DNA of 64,000 nucleotides from Tessaracoccus lacteus (GCF_029917005.1 NZ_CP123967.1:2232001-2296000); one strand, 5' to 3'. Positions 8,508-17,778 are shown, counted from the stretch's first letter. Made by a program: numbers and translations. Notes: generated by a model from the sequence alone, not told the origin.

Positions 8508-10034
8508 CTATCGCGCGATCCGCGGGTCGAGGAAGGCGTAGGCGATGTCCGCCAGCAGGTTCATCAGGACCGCTGCGGTGCCGGTGACCAGGTAGAACGC
8601 CATCACGGGGTTCGGGTCGACCGCGGCGAGGCCGGTCTTGAACAGGTTGCCCATGCCCTGCCAGCCGAACACCGTCTCCGTGATGACCGCGCCGCCGATC
8701 AGCGCCGCGAAGTCGAAGGCGACGATGGTGGCCAGCGGGATCAGCGAGTTGCGGAACGCGTGGCGGGTGATGACCTTGCGCTCAGAGACGCCCTTCGAGC
8801 GGGCGGTGCGGATGTAGTCCTGGTTCAGCACATCGAGCATCGAGGCGCGGGTGTAGCGCGTGTAGCTCGCGATGGACACCAGCGTCAGCACGATCGTCGG
8901 CAGGATGAGGTGCGTCGCGGTGTCGATCAGGCCGAGCCAGTAGGTCGGGTCGTAGTTCGGCGTCGCCGAGCCGATGGTCGGGATGGGCCGCGACTGGTCC
9001 TTCAGATACAGCGACCAGTGCGAGAGCATCAGGTCGACGAACGCGAACACGGCGGCGAGCAGCCCGGTGATGAACGAGGCGCTCATGGCCTGCTTGCGGG
9101 AGAACCCGCCCCAGGCGTAGCCGCTGATCAGGCCGATGACCAGCGACGCCAGCAGGCAGAGGAACAGCAGCCCGGTCGAGACCCTGTCGGCGTCCATCAG
9201 GATGCCGCGCGTCAGCGCGTAGCCGACGATGGTCACGACGGCGGTCGTGGCGACGGCGTTGCGGACCCGCTTGTTCTGGAAGCCCGACGTCATGACGATG
9301 ACGACGGCGCCGGCGGCGAGGATCAGGACCGCGACGATCGGCAGGCCCAGCGCGGGGCGGCGGAACCAGGTGACCGCGTCGAAGTAGAACATGGCGCCCC
9401 CGAACACGACGGCTGCGGCGGCGAAGCTGATCAGGCGGCGCTTCCACGGGCCGCCGATCACGGCGGTGAGGATGAACGCGAGGATCACCGATGTGATGAG
9501 GATCGTGGGTAGCTCGAATGTCGCGTCGGCTATCCAGTTGTTGAACTCGATGGCTGCGTAGTACTTCAGCAGCACGGCGGCCCAGAAGACGGGCAGCGAG
9601 AAGAAGACGAAGGCGGCGAAGGTCACGGCGTAGTCGAATCCGCTGTACTGGCGGATGGCCGTGACGATGCCGAGTGTGATGCCGATCACGATCGCGAGAA
9701 CGGTGGCGAGGACGACGAGGCGGAGCGTGGAGCCAGCGGCGGTGAGGACGAGCTGGTTCACGCTGCGGCCCTGAATGTCCTGGCCGAGATCACACCTGCC
9801 CACCACACACTTGGCGGCACCGGAGAACCACGAGAAGTAGCGCTCGTACCAGGGAGCGTCGAGGTTCATGTGCGCGGTGCGCTGCGCAATGAGGTTCTCG
9901 CGGTTCGGGTCGTTCGACTCGCGCAGGTCGCCGAGGGGGTCTCCGGAGTTGATGGTCAAGACGTACATCAACAGGGAACCAAGCACGAGGATGAGGAACG
10001 AGATCCCCAGCCGTTTCGCGATGTATCTGATCAC
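8508..10034 (-). CDS. Peptide ABC transporter permease, DppB/OppB type, with a large internal insertion
   Basis: A 508-residue permease; typical DppB/OppB proteins have about 310-340. The N-terminal part (1-170: first helix, periplasmic region, helices near 105-160) and C-terminal part (345-508, with coupling loop DYIRTARSKGVSERKVITRH at 406-425 and end DIAYAFLDPRI) match the family. Between about 175 and 345 lies an extra block with roughly four or five additional hydrophobic helices. The frame is continuous, so this is an expanded protein rather than a frameshift. A hairpin separates it from the substrate-binding protein gene. Confidence 0.88.
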   Translation of the reverse strand: MIRYIAKRLGISFLILVLGSLLMYVLTINSGDPLGDLRESNDPNRENLIAQRTAHMNLDAPWYERYFSWFSGAAKCVVGRCDLGQDIQGRSVNQLVLTAAGSTLRLVVLATVLAIVIGITLGIVTAIRQYSGFDYAVTFAAFVFFSLPVFWAAVLLKYYAAIEFNNWIADATFELPTILITSVILAFILTAVIGGPWKRRLISFAAAAVVFGGAMFYFDAVTWFRRPALGLPIVAVLILAAGAVVIVMTSGFQNKRVRNAVATTAVVTIVGYALTRGILMDADRVSTGLLFLCLLASLVIGLISGYAWGGFSRKQAMSASFITGLLAAVFAFVDLMLSHWSLYLKDQSRPIPTIGSATPNYDPTYWLGLIDTATHLILPTIVLTLVSIASYTRYTRASMLDVLNQDYIRTARSKGVSERKVITRHAFRNSLIPLATIVAFDFAALIGGAVITETVFGWQGMGNLFKTGLAAVDPNPVMAFYLVTGTAAVLMNLLADIAYAFLDPRIAR

Positions 10035-10188
10035 TAGTGGTCCTTATTAGGTATCGGTCGTGGGCACAGGGGGGCCCCACGCTTCGACGCGAAGCCTGAT
10101 CTTACGCCAGCAGATGGCCCCACGTCGCCCCGGGAAGGTCTAGCGCCCCCGGGGGCCCCGTGATTGAGGTCGCTGTGAACGCGCGAAA

Positions 10189-10218
10189 GGGGCAGGCGGC
10201 CGGTGGGCCGCCTGCCCC
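10189..10218 (-). terminator. 13-bp hairpin between binding-protein and permease genes
   Basis: Bases 10189-10201 pair perfectly with 10206-10218 around a 4-base loop. Read on the minus strand, the stem is followed by TTTCGC. It lies 43 bases after the binding-protein stop and about 155 bases before the permease start. It may be a leaky terminator or 3'-end stabiliser, which would leave more binding-protein mRNA than permease mRNA, a common arrangement in such operons. Confidence 0.6.
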
Positions 10219-10261
10219 TCAGACGTCACGCAACAGGTGAATCAGTCAGCAGATCGGTCGA

Positions 10262-12106
10262 TCAGCTGAGCTGCCACTGCGACGCGTTCCAGGAGATCCC
10301 GTCCTGCGTCGAGGTCGGGCGAACGTTCTTGATGCCCGAGTCGTAGCCAGCAATGCCGGGGTGCGCGAAGACGGGGATACCGAAGAGGGTGTCCCACAGC
10401 TCCTTCTCGATGACCTTGACCTGCTCCAGCTGGACGGCCGGGTCGAGCGAGGAGGCCAGGGTCTCCCACGCCGCGTCGACGGTCTCGTTGCTGTACTCGC
10501 CGTAGTTCTGCGGCATGTTGCTGGCGTAGATGTTCTGGCCGGAGGTGATCTGGCCGGAGCCCGCCCATGCGAACAGTGCCAGCTCGTAGTCGCCGTTCAC
10601 CAGCTCCTTGCTGAAGAAGTCAGCGGAGTTGGAGTCGATGACGTTGAAGCCGGCGTCCTTGCAGGAGGCCGCGATCGCGGAGACCTCGTCGGTACGACGC
10701 TGGTTGCCGGAGGCGTAACCGATGCGCACGTCGATGGGGGTCTCGATGCCGGAGGCCTCGACGAGCTCCTTCGACTTGGCGATGTCGACCTGGTCGTACT
10801 CGCCACCGTAGGCGGCGGCGACGACCTCGTCATAGTTGTCCTGGAAGGGGAAGACCTCGCGGGCGTTCATGACGACCGAGTCGGAAGAGATCGGCTTGAT
10901 CAGGGTGTCGACGATGGTCTGACGCGGGATGCAGTAGGCCAGCGCCTGGCGCAGCTCGATGCCGCCCTGTGCGTCGGAGAACACGTTGGAGTCACGGAAG
11001 TTGAAGTCCAGGTGCTCCCACGTCAGGGTGGAGTACTCGGAGACGGTGACCGAGTCGCCGATGGCCTGCAGCTGGCCGAGGGTGTCGACGGTGGCCTGCG
11101 GCTCGATGACGTTGACGTCACCGTTCTGCAGGGCCTGCACCATGCCGGCCTGATCGATGAAGCGGAAGATCAGGTTCTCGGTGGCAGCCGGGGCGCCCCA
11201 GTACTGGTCGTTGGCCTCGAGGGTCAGGGAGTTGCCGGCGACCCAGCCGCCGTCCTTGACCTTGTAGGGGCCCGAGGAGGGGATCTCCGAGGCGTCGGGC
11301 AGCTCGCCCGGGTTGAAGTTCCAGCCCTCGTTCCAGAAGTCCGCAGCCTTCTTCACGGTGTCTGCGTCCTTGTCGAGGATGGCCTGGGCCAGCTCGTCGG
11401 GCTCAAGACCGGAGTTCTTCGCCACGACGTGCGCGGGCAGCGCCGAGGTGATGATGATCTTGTAGTCCGGGTTCGGCGCGTCGTAGGTCACGGTGAAGGT
11501 CTTGGAACCGACCTCGCCCTGAGGACCGTCGAGGATGTCGGCGGCGGCGGTGTTCGACACGTGGTTGAACACGGCGGCGGCGTCGGGATCCTCACCGGAG
11601 GCGTAGCCGGGGGCGATGAACTCGGGGTTCTGCGCGGCCCAGTCCAGCAGGTAGTCGTTGATGGTCACCGGGGTGCCATCGGACCACACGGCGTCATCCG
11701 AGATGGTGTACTGGATGGTCAGCGGGTCCTCGGAGGTGACCTCGTAGGAGCCGAACGCGGTGTCGTCGCAGATGCTGCCGTCGGTACCGAAGTACGTGAA
11801 CCCGGAGAACATCTTGGCCGCGATGACCGAGTTGTACGTCGAGTAGTTGGCGGCGGTCGTCGAGTTGTAGCCGGACCACTCGTTGGGGCCGACGGTGTAC
11901 TTGACCTCGCCGGCGGCGGTCTCAGTGATGCCGGCGTCCTGGAGGCAGCCGCTGGTGGCGGTGGCCTCACCGGAGCCGGAGGTGGCGGTGGTGGCTGCCG
12001 AGCTGGTCTCGGTGGCCTCCTCCGCGTCCCCGCTGGTGCAGGCACCCAGGACGAGGGCGCCGCTCAGCACCAGGCCGAGCGCGGCGGTGGTTCGCCTGAA
12101 CTTCAT
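10262..12106 (-). CDS. Peptide ABC transporter substrate-binding lipoprotein (SBP family 5)
   Basis: A 614-residue exported lipoprotein. The ATG at 12106 is chosen because AAGGAG precedes it and a signal peptide follows, ending in the lipobox LVLGAC (Cys about residue 23). A Ser/Thr/Ala-rich linker (about 25-45) precedes the SBP_bac_5 domain, with typical stretches such as DDAVWSDGTPVTINDYLLDW, IPSSGPYKV and LRQALAYCI. It captures substrate outside the membrane and delivers it to the permeases downstream. It has its own upstream gap of 195 bases, the likely operon promoter. Peptides are the usual ligands, but this family also binds other solutes. Confidence 0.92.
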   Translation of the reverse strand: MKFRRTTAALGLVLSGALVLGACTSGDAEEATETSSAATTATSGSGEATATSGCLQDAGITETAAGEVKYTVGPNEWSGYNSTTAANYSTYNSVIAAKMFSGFTYFGTDGSICDDTAFGSYEVTSEDPLTIQYTISDDAVWSDGTPVTINDYLLDWAAQNPEFIAPGYASGEDPDAAAVFNHVSNTAAADILDGPQGEVGSKTFTVTYDAPNPDYKIIITSALPAHVVAKNSGLEPDELAQAILDKDADTVKKAADFWNEGWNFNPGELPDASEIPSSGPYKVKDGGWVAGNSLTLEANDQYWGAPAATENLIFRFIDQAGMVQALQNGDVNVIEPQATVDTLGQLQAIGDSVTVSEYSTLTWEHLDFNFRDSNVFSDAQGGIELRQALAYCIPRQTIVDTLIKPISSDSVVMNAREVFPFQDNYDEVVAAAYGGEYDQVDIAKSKELVEASGIETPIDVRIGYASGNQRRTDEVSAIAASCKDAGFNVIDSNSADFFSKELVNGDYELALFAWAGSGQITSGQNIYASNMPQNYGEYSNETVDAAWETLASSLDPAVQLEQVKVIEKELWDTLFGIPVFAHPGIAGYDSGIKNVRPTSTQDGISWNASQWQLS

Positions 12107-12301
12107 GGAATCTCCTTGTCGTAAACGACACTTCTCAAGGCCCATGCGGGCCGAGTGGTCATGAGATTAGCGGCGAGAACCCGGTTTCCTTAACGTCGAA
12201 GCGATACGAAGACGGATCGTTACAAGGTTGTTGCCATCCGTGACCGTTCTCAGAGACGCCCCTTCACAGGTTTGACAGGAGCCCTGACATAACCCTAGGG
12301 A

Positions 12302-13348
12302 TCAGCGGACGACGACTTGGGAGACGGGCAGGCCGGGGTGCGCGGAGATGGTCAGCGGCGACGGGGCGAGCCCGGCGCGGACGACTTCGGAGCCGACCGC
12401 GGCGATCATCGCGCCGTTGTCGGTGCACAGCCCGGGATGAGGACGGCGCAGCTCGATGCCGACCGCGTTCGCGCGCTCCTCGAGCAGGGTGCGCAGCCGC
12501 GAGTTGGCCGCCACTCCCCCGCCGAGCAGGATCGTGCCGACGCCGAGATGCGTCGCGGCGTCGACCGTCTTGGCGGTCAGCACGTCGCAGACGGCCTCCT
12601 GGAAGCTGGCCGCGACGTCGTTGACGGGCACGTCGAGCCCGTCGAGGCGTCGCTGCTCGACCCAGCGGGCCACCGAGGTCTTCAGGCCGGAGAACGAGAA
12701 GTCGAAGCGGTGCTTCTCCATGTCGTGGCGCGCGGTGAGGCCGCGCGGGAAGCGGATCGCCGTCGGGTCGCCCTCCTGGGCTGCCTTGTCGATGACGGGC
12801 CCGCCCGGGTAGGGCAGCCCGAGGATGCGCGCGACCTTGTCGTACGCCTCCCCCGCGGCGTCGTCGATCGTGGAGCCGAGCTCGGTGATGTCGGTGGCGA
12901 TGTCGCGCACGTGCAGCAGCGAGGTGTGGCCGCCGGAGACGAGCAGCGCGAGCGAGGGCATCGGCAGCTCGCCGTGGTCGAGCAGGTCGACGGCAACGTG
13001 GCCGACGAGGTGGTTGATGCCGTAGAGGGGCTTGTTCAGGTAGGCCGCGAGCGCCTTCGCGGACGCGAGGCCGACGACGAGGGCGCCCATCAGGCCGGGG
13101 CCGGCGGTCACGGCGATGGCGTCGACGTCGGCCAGGTCGACGTCGGCCGTCGCGGCGGCGCGCTCGAGCGCGGGCACGATGGCCTGCAGGTGGGCGCGGC
13201 TGGCGACCTCTGGCACGACGCCGCCGAAGCGGACGTGCTCCTCCACGGAGCTGGCCACCTCGTTGGCGAGCAGGGTCCGGCCGCGCACGATGCCGACGCC
13301 GGTCTCGTCGCACGACGACTCGATGCCAAGGATCAACGGCTCACTCAT
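12302..13348 (-). CDS. tsaD: tRNA N6-adenosine threonylcarbamoyltransferase TsaD
   Basis: A 348-residue catalytic subunit that transfers threonylcarbamoyl to A37 of ANN-decoding tRNAs. It shows the N-terminal [10 protein letters not shown], the metal-binding HLVGH region (near 114) and VSGGHT, and ends with DNGAMIAA, all standard for TsaD/Kae1. The ATG at 13348 is preferred to the GTG two codons upstream, because GGAGG lies about 7 bases before it but only 1 base before the GTG. It overlaps rimI by 8 bases and is the last gene of the tsaE-tsaB-rimI-tsaD cluster. Confidence 0.96.
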   Translation of the reverse strand: MSEPLILGIESSCDETGVGIVRGRTLLANEVASSVEEHVRFGGVVPEVASRAHLQAIVPALERAAATADVDLADVDAIAVTAGPGLMGALVVGLASAKALAAYLNKPLYGINHLVGHVAVDLLDHGELPMPSLALLVSGGHTSLLHVRDIATDITELGSTIDDAAGEAYDKVARILGLPYPGGPVIDKAAQEGDPTAIRFPRGLTARHDMEKHRFDFSFSGLKTSVARWVEQRRLDGLDVPVNDVAASFQEAVCDVLTAKTVDAATHLGVGTILLGGGVAANSRLRTLLEERANAVGIELRRPHPGLCTDNGAMIAAVGSEVVRAGLAPSPLTISAHPGLPVSQVVVR

Positions 13349-13829
13349 CTGCACCCTCCATGTCCCACATGCCGACGGAGTCGGCGTCGACGCCCTCGAG
13401 CCCGCGCTCGAGGATCAGCGCGTCGGCGCCGGGCCCGTAGTAGTCCGGGCGCGAGGCGATCTGCCTGAACCCGTAGCCCCGGTAGAGGGCGATGGCCGCC
13501 TCGTTGGCGTGGTCGACCTCGAGCAGCATCCTGGCCGCCCCCTTGCCGATCGCCCACTGCATGCCGGCGACCAGCATGACGCGGGCGAGCCCAAGCCTGC
13601 GCTGCTGCGGCGCGACCACGATGCGGTTGAGCTCGGCGACGTCGTCGACGACGCGGAAGCTGGCGGCGCCGATCAGGACGCCGTCGCTGCGGCGTCGCGC
13701 GGCGAGCACCAGCCGGTCGTCGCCGTCGAGCTCGGCGCGCCAGGACTCCTCGGACCAGGGCGTGTCGAAGGCATCCTCGAGCGCGACGATCTCCGGCACA
13801 TCGCCCGCCACGGCGGGCTCGACGATCAC
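13341..13829 (-). CDS. rimI: Ribosomal-protein-alanine N-acetyltransferase RimI
   Basis: A 162-residue GNAT enzyme that acetylates protein N-termini, classically ribosomal protein S18. Features include [15 protein letters not shown] at the N-terminus, [19 protein letters not shown] (acetyl-CoA loop), [20 protein letters not shown] and [13 protein letters not shown], all typical of RimI. The GTG start at 13829 overlaps the tsaB stop (GTGA). It lies between tsaB and tsaD, a placement common in actinobacteria. Confidence 0.92.
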   Translation of the reverse strand: MIVEPAVAGDVPEIVALEDAFDTPWSEESWRAELDGDDRLVLAARRRSDGVLIGAASFRVVDDVAELNRIVVAPQQRRLGLARVMLVAGMQWAIGKGAARMLLEVDHANEAAIALYRGYGFRQIASRPDYYGPGADALILERGLEGVDADSVGMWDMEGADE

Positions 13830-14473
13830 CGCTTCGCCCTCAGGCGGCCGAAGGCCGACTTGGGCTTGCCGGGCACCGTCGCATCGGCGGCCCGCAGGTA
13901 GTAGGGCTCCTCGCCGGCAACCTCGAGACTCCGCCAGGCCGCGGCGAGCGTCGCCGGATCGAGGGCTGCGGGGCCCCGACAGTCGAGCTGGTCGCGGTAG
14001 GCCTCGGGCACGGCGCCGGCGACGGGCAGTGCGGGCAACGCGTCGGGAGCGGAGACCTGCGGGGCTCCGAGCGGCGAGCCGTCCTCGGCATATTCGCGCC
14101 AGTAGAGCTCCCTGCGGCGGGCGTCGGCGGCGACGACGAAGCGCCCGGAAGCGCCGAGCGTCGTCCACTGGCGCGCGACGACGTCGAGCGAGCAGACGGG
14201 ATGCAGCGGCCGGCCGCCGACGGCGGCGAGCGTGCGGGCCGTAGCGATGCCTACGCGCAGTCCGGTGAAGGGACCGGGACCCATCCCGACGGCGTAGTCG
14301 TCGATGTCGGTGAGCGCGATCCCGGCCTCGGCACATGCTGCCTCGACCGAGGGCAGCAGCTCCTCGACGTGGCTGCGGGTGTCCTCCACGACGACGCGGG
14401 CCAGCGGCACTCCGTCGCGGGCGATGCCGACCGCGACATGGTGGCTGGTGTCGATGGCGAGCGTGATGCTCAT
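13826..14473 (-). CDS. tsaB: t6A biosynthesis protein TsaB
   Basis: A 215-residue ASKHA-fold partner of TsaD. It has the N-terminal LAIDTSHH and the family signature GMGPGPFTGLRVG (near residue 69), followed by ARTLAA and VCSLDVVA. It forms the TsaB-TsaD-TsaE complex that makes threonylcarbamoyl-A37 tRNA. The ATG at 14473 overlaps the tsaE stop (ATGA), so the genes are translationally coupled. Confidence 0.94.
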   Translation of the reverse strand: MSITLAIDTSHHVAVGIARDGVPLARVVVEDTRSHVEELLPSVEAACAEAGIALTDIDDYAVGMGPGPFTGLRVGIATARTLAAVGGRPLHPVCSLDVVARQWTTLGASGRFVVAADARRRELYWREYAEDGSPLGAPQVSAPDALPALPVAGAVPEAYRDQLDCRGPAALDPATLAAAWRSLEVAGEEPYYLRAADATVPGKPKSAFGRLRAKR

Positions 14474-15390
14474 CGGGTCTCCCTCAGTGTGTCGAGAGCG
14501 CCGGCCCAGCGGGGCCCGACGCCGGTGAGATACACGGCGCGCTCGTCGGTGTCGACACCGCGGACGATGTCGATGTCGAGGCGGTCGTCGGCGAGCCACT
14601 CGGCCAGGCCGGCCCCCCACTCGATCAACGTGACGGAATCGGCGAGGGAGGCGTCGAGGTCGATGTCGCCCAGTTCGGCGGCGCCGCCGAGGCGGTAGGC
14701 GTCGACGTGCACGAGCGCTGGCCCGTCACCCGGGTTCGGGTGGATGCGGGAGATGACGAAGGTCGGCGAGATGACCGGGCCTGTGACGCCGAGCCCGTCG
14801 GCCAGCCCCTGCGTCAGCGTCGTCTTGCCGGCGCCGAGCTCGCCGGTGGCGATGACGACGTCCCCCCTGCGCAGCAGCGCACCGATGCGGCGACCCAGCT
14901 CGCGCATGTCGTCGGCCGTCGGCACGTCGACCACGACGGGCAGGTCGCGGACCAGCCGGATGACCGGCGGCTCCTCACCGATGACCTCGAATCCCCGTTC
15001 CCGCCACCAGCCGACAAGCTCGGGGAACTCCTCGCGGACTACGAGCGTCGCGCGGGAGGCGCCGAGGTCCGCCGACAGCGACAGCGCGGCCTCGACGAGG
15101 TCGCCGGCCACGCCGTGCCGCGCGACCCGGGGCAGGACCGACACCCGGCGCAGCGTCACGAGGTCGCCCTCGCGGTCGATCAGGAGCCCGGCGACGATGT
15201 GGCCGTCGATCTCGCCCACTACGCCGGTGCCGGCGATCAACGCGGCCTCGATGTCGGTGACGTCGTCGGTCAGGGCATCGGCAGGCGGGTCGACGGGGCG
15301 GCGCGCGGAGAAGGCCTCCCGGATGACGTGCAGCAGTGCTGCGGCGTCATCCACGGAGGCCTCGCGCAGGGTCAGGTCAGATGCGTCCAT
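14470..15390 (-). CDS. tsaE: GNAT acetyltransferase fused to t6A ATPase TsaE
   Basis: A 306-residue two-domain protein; stand-alone TsaE is usually about 150-160 residues. Residues 1-150 form a GNAT domain with the acetyl-CoA loop RVARHGVAGDLVEAAL and the C-terminal WWRERGFEVIGEE. Residues 155-306 are TsaE, with Walker A GELGAGKTT (183-191), SPTFVISRI and the HVDAYRL and LIEWGAGL motifs. TsaE drives ATP-dependent turnover of the TsaB-TsaD complex. The role and substrate of the GNAT half are unknown. It is the first gene of the t6A cluster, with a -10 box 8 bases before its ATG. Confidence 0.9.
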   Translation of the reverse strand: MDASDLTLREASVDDAAALLHVIREAFSARRPVDPPADALTDDVTDIEAALIAGTGVVGEIDGHIVAGLLIDREGDLVTLRRVSVLPRVARHGVAGDLVEAALSLSADLGASRATLVVREEFPELVGWWRERGFEVIGEEPPVIRLVRDLPVVVDVPTADDMRELGRRIGALLRRGDVVIATGELGAGKTTLTQGLADGLGVTGPVISPTFVISRIHPNPGDGPALVHVDAYRLGGAAELGDIDLDASLADSVTLIEWGAGLAEWLADDRLDIDIVRGVDTDERAVYLTGVGPRWAGALDTLRETR

Positions 15391-15398
15391 CGGCGCAG

Positions 15399-15404
15399 AT
15401 ACTA
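15399..15404 (-). promoter_or_regulatory. -10 box (TAGTAT) for the tsaE operon
   Basis: TAGTAT on the minus strand ends 8 bases before the ATG at 15390. This spacing would place transcription initiation at or near the A of the ATG, giving a leaderless mRNA. No -35 element is obvious. Confidence 0.5.
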
Positions 15405-15424
15405 GTCCCGAGTCCGGTTGCGGG

Positions 15425-17551
15425 TCAGTAGCGACGGTGGTTGCGTCGGCCGTACTGGCCGCCGCGTCCGCCGCGCCCGCCGCCCTGGGGGCGCTTACGC
15501 TGCTGCTGCTTCGGCGCGATCAGTGCCTGGTACTCGGCGTCGGGGATCGCGACTCCGGAGGTCGGGCGGGCGCCGGTGGCCTCGCGGAGCTCGGAGCTGC
15601 CGGGATCGACGGGCAGGAAGTCGGCGCGGACGCCGGCCTGCGTCAGGATCCGGTTGCCCATCTTCCGTTGGTGCGGCAGCACGATGCTCGCCACGACACC
15701 CTCGTGACCGGCGCGGGCCGTGCGCCCGGCGCGGTGCAGGTAGTCCTTCGAGTCGTGCGGCGGGTCGACCTGCAGCACCAGGGTCACGTCGTCGACGTGG
15801 ATGCCGCGGGCCGCGACGTCCGTGGCCACCAGGACGGGCACGTGGCCGTCCTTGAACGCGGCGAGGATGCGGGCGCGGGCACCCTGCGTCAGGCCGCCGT
15901 GCAGCGCGCCGGCCATCACGCCTGCCTCACGCAGCTGCGTGGCGATGCGGTCGGTGCCCATCTGTGTGCGGGCGAAAAGGACCGTCCGTCCCTCGCGGTT
16001 GGCGATCTCGGCGGTCACTTGGTTCTTGTGGTGCGGCTTCACGAGCAGCGGACGGTGCACCATGGTGGTGACCGACGCCTTCTCCGAGTCGACCTCGCGG
16101 GTGACGGGGTCCTTGAGGTACTTCTTGACCAGGCGGCCGACCGCGTTGTCCAGCGTCGCGGAGAACAGCAGGCGTTGGCCGTCGCCGGCGGCGTCGAGGA
16201 TGGTCTCGACGTCGGGCAGGAAGCCGAGGTCGGCCATGTGGTCGGCCTCGTCGAGGACGAGGATCTGGACCTGCGACAGGTCGGCGGCGCCCTGCTCGAT
16301 GAGGTCGATCAGGCGGCCGGGGGTGGCGACGACCACGTCGACGCCGCGCTCGAAGGCGCGGATCTGCGGGCCGTAGCTCATGCCACCGGCGATGAGGGTG
16401 AGGTCGATGCCGACCGTGGCGGCCAGGGGCGACAGGTTGTCGGCGATCTGCAGCGCCAGCTCGCGCGTCGGGGTCAGGATGACGGCGCGGGGCGAGCCGA
16501 CGGCGTCGCCGGCGGCCAGGCGGGTCAGCATCGGCAGGCCGAAGGCCAGCGTCTTGCCGGAGCCGGTGCGGCCGCGGCCGAGCACGTCGTGGCCGGCCAG
16601 AGCGTCGCCGATGGTGGCGGCCTGGATCGGGAACGGCTCGGTGATGCCCTGCGCGGCAAGCACGCGGACGATCGGCTCGGCGACGCCGAGCTCGAAGAAG
16701 CCGGACGTCACGTCGCCCGTGGCGGCCTCCGCCGTCGTGGCGGTCCAGCTCATCTGGTCGGACTCGGCGTCGAACGACTGCTCGTCGCGGTCGTCACGGG
16801 GGCGACGGTCATCGCGGCCACGACGGTCGTCGCGGCCACGGGGCTCGAGCGAGCGGCGGGAGTCGAAGCGAGCCGAGCCGGAGCGGAACTTCGGGCGGTC
16901 GCGGTCACGGTCGCGCTCGTAGCGGGGACGGTCCTCGCGATTCTCGAAGCGGTCGTCGCGACGGTAGCCGTCGCGGTCGTCGCGGCGGCGGTCCCCGTAG
17001 CCACCACGGTCGTCACGACGGCGGTCGCCGTAGCCACCGCGGTCGTCGCGGCGGTCGCTGTACCGGTCGTCGCGGCGGCGGTCTCCGTAGCCACCACGGT
17101 CGTCGCGGCGGTCGCTGTACCGGTCGTCGCGGCGGCGGTCGCCGTAGCCACCGCGGTCGTCGCGGCGGTCATCCCGGCGGCGGTCGCCGTAGGAGCCGCG
17201 GTCGTCGCGACGGCTGCCGTCACGATCTTCGCGACGGCGGTCGCCGTAGGATCCACGGTCGTCGCGGCGGCGGTCGGTGTAGGAACCGCGGTCACCGCGA
17301 TCGTCGCGACGACGGTCGTTGTAGGAGCCGCGGTCGCTGCTCTGGGAGCGCTCGGTGTTCTCGGGGCGCTGCTCGGCGTCGGCGCTCGCGTAGTCCTGGG
17401 GCTTGCGGTCGGCGAACTGGAGCGCGCGGCGCTGCTTGCGGTTCAGGGGGGCGTCACCGTCGAACTGGTGTCCACGGTTGCGCTGGGGTGCCTTGCCCTT
17501 GGCTGCGCGCTTTTCGGCGGACCAACGGGGCTTGCTGCGGGGCGGGGTCAT
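15425..17551 (-). CDS. DEAD-box RNA helicase with a long Arg/Asp/Gly-rich N-terminal tail
   Basis: A 708-residue helicase. The ATG at 17551 follows a GAGGA site. Residues 1-70 are basic, and residues about 72-255 are a low-complexity Arg/Asp/Gly/Tyr repeat region. The helicase core (about 285-670) has Q-motif residues PFPIQ, Walker A GRGRTGSGKT (325-334), PTRELALQ, TPGR, VLDEADHM, FSATL, VATDVAARGIHV and HRAGRTARAG. The basic C-terminus ends in an RGG-like tract (GGGRGGRGGQYGRR). The family unwinds RNA, with roles in ribosome assembly, mRNA decay or cold adaptation. Both tails probably bind RNA and may favour condensate formation; that last point is inference. Confidence 0.93.
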   Translation of the reverse strand: MTPPRSKPRWSAEKRAAKGKAPQRNRGHQFDGDAPLNRKQRRALQFADRKPQDYASADAEQRPENTERSQSSDRGSYNDRRRDDRGDRGSYTDRRRDDRGSYGDRRREDRDGSRRDDRGSYGDRRRDDRRDDRGGYGDRRRDDRYSDRRDDRGGYGDRRRDDRYSDRRDDRGGYGDRRRDDRGGYGDRRRDDRDGYRRDDRFENREDRPRYERDRDRDRPKFRSGSARFDSRRSLEPRGRDDRRGRDDRRPRDDRDEQSFDAESDQMSWTATTAEAATGDVTSGFFELGVAEPIVRVLAAQGITEPFPIQAATIGDALAGHDVLGRGRTGSGKTLAFGLPMLTRLAAGDAVGSPRAVILTPTRELALQIADNLSPLAATVGIDLTLIAGGMSYGPQIRAFERGVDVVVATPGRLIDLIEQGAADLSQVQILVLDEADHMADLGFLPDVETILDAAGDGQRLLFSATLDNAVGRLVKKYLKDPVTREVDSEKASVTTMVHRPLLVKPHHKNQVTAEIANREGRTVLFARTQMGTDRIATQLREAGVMAGALHGGLTQGARARILAAFKDGHVPVLVATDVAARGIHVDDVTLVLQVDPPHDSKDYLHRAGRTARAGHEGVVASIVLPHQRKMGNRILTQAGVRADFLPVDPGSSELREATGARPTSGVAIPDAEYQALIAPKQQQRKRPQGGGRGGRGGQYGRRNHRRY
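16787..17338 (-). repeat. Coding tandem repeats in the helicase N-terminal tail
   Basis: This stretch encodes about 184 residues built from variants of RGGYGDRRRDDR and DDRYSDRR. At least eight near-copies are visible, some identical over a dozen residues. The DNA is correspondingly repetitive (GGTCGTCGCGGCGG-type blocks), so copy number may vary between strains and may be collapsed in short-read assemblies. Confidence 0.8.
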
Positions 17552-17766
17552 GACAGAAGAATCCTCAGAGGGGGCTAGGTGCGTCCGCCAGGTTACGAAG
17601 GGGCGGATCCTCGGTGCCCGCTCATGTGTCACTCGGGCGATATGCGCCGCGGCCGGGCCCGACCACTCTACGCCATTTCTCCGAGATAACCGAACTGACC
17701 CCGTGTCGAGGGTGTATGTTCACCTGCCCTTCGCCCTCCGGGCATGGCCCGAACGGCCCGCCCCGC

Positions 17767-17772
17767 TAGTAT
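17767..17772 (+). promoter_or_regulatory. -10 box (TAGTAT) for the GT4 gene
   Basis: TAGTAT ends 6 bases before the GTG at 17779, a leaderless-promoter layout. The 227-base gap from the divergent helicase gene would hold both promoters. Confidence 0.55.
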
Positions 17773-17778
17773 CGAAGC

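Noticed and set aside
14744-17578. 944-codon open frame on the plus strand opposite tsaE and the helicase
   Set aside because: It is an antisense shadow: the product is Val/Ala repeats mirroring the helicase Arg/Asp codons, and both minus-strand genes show full family motifs.
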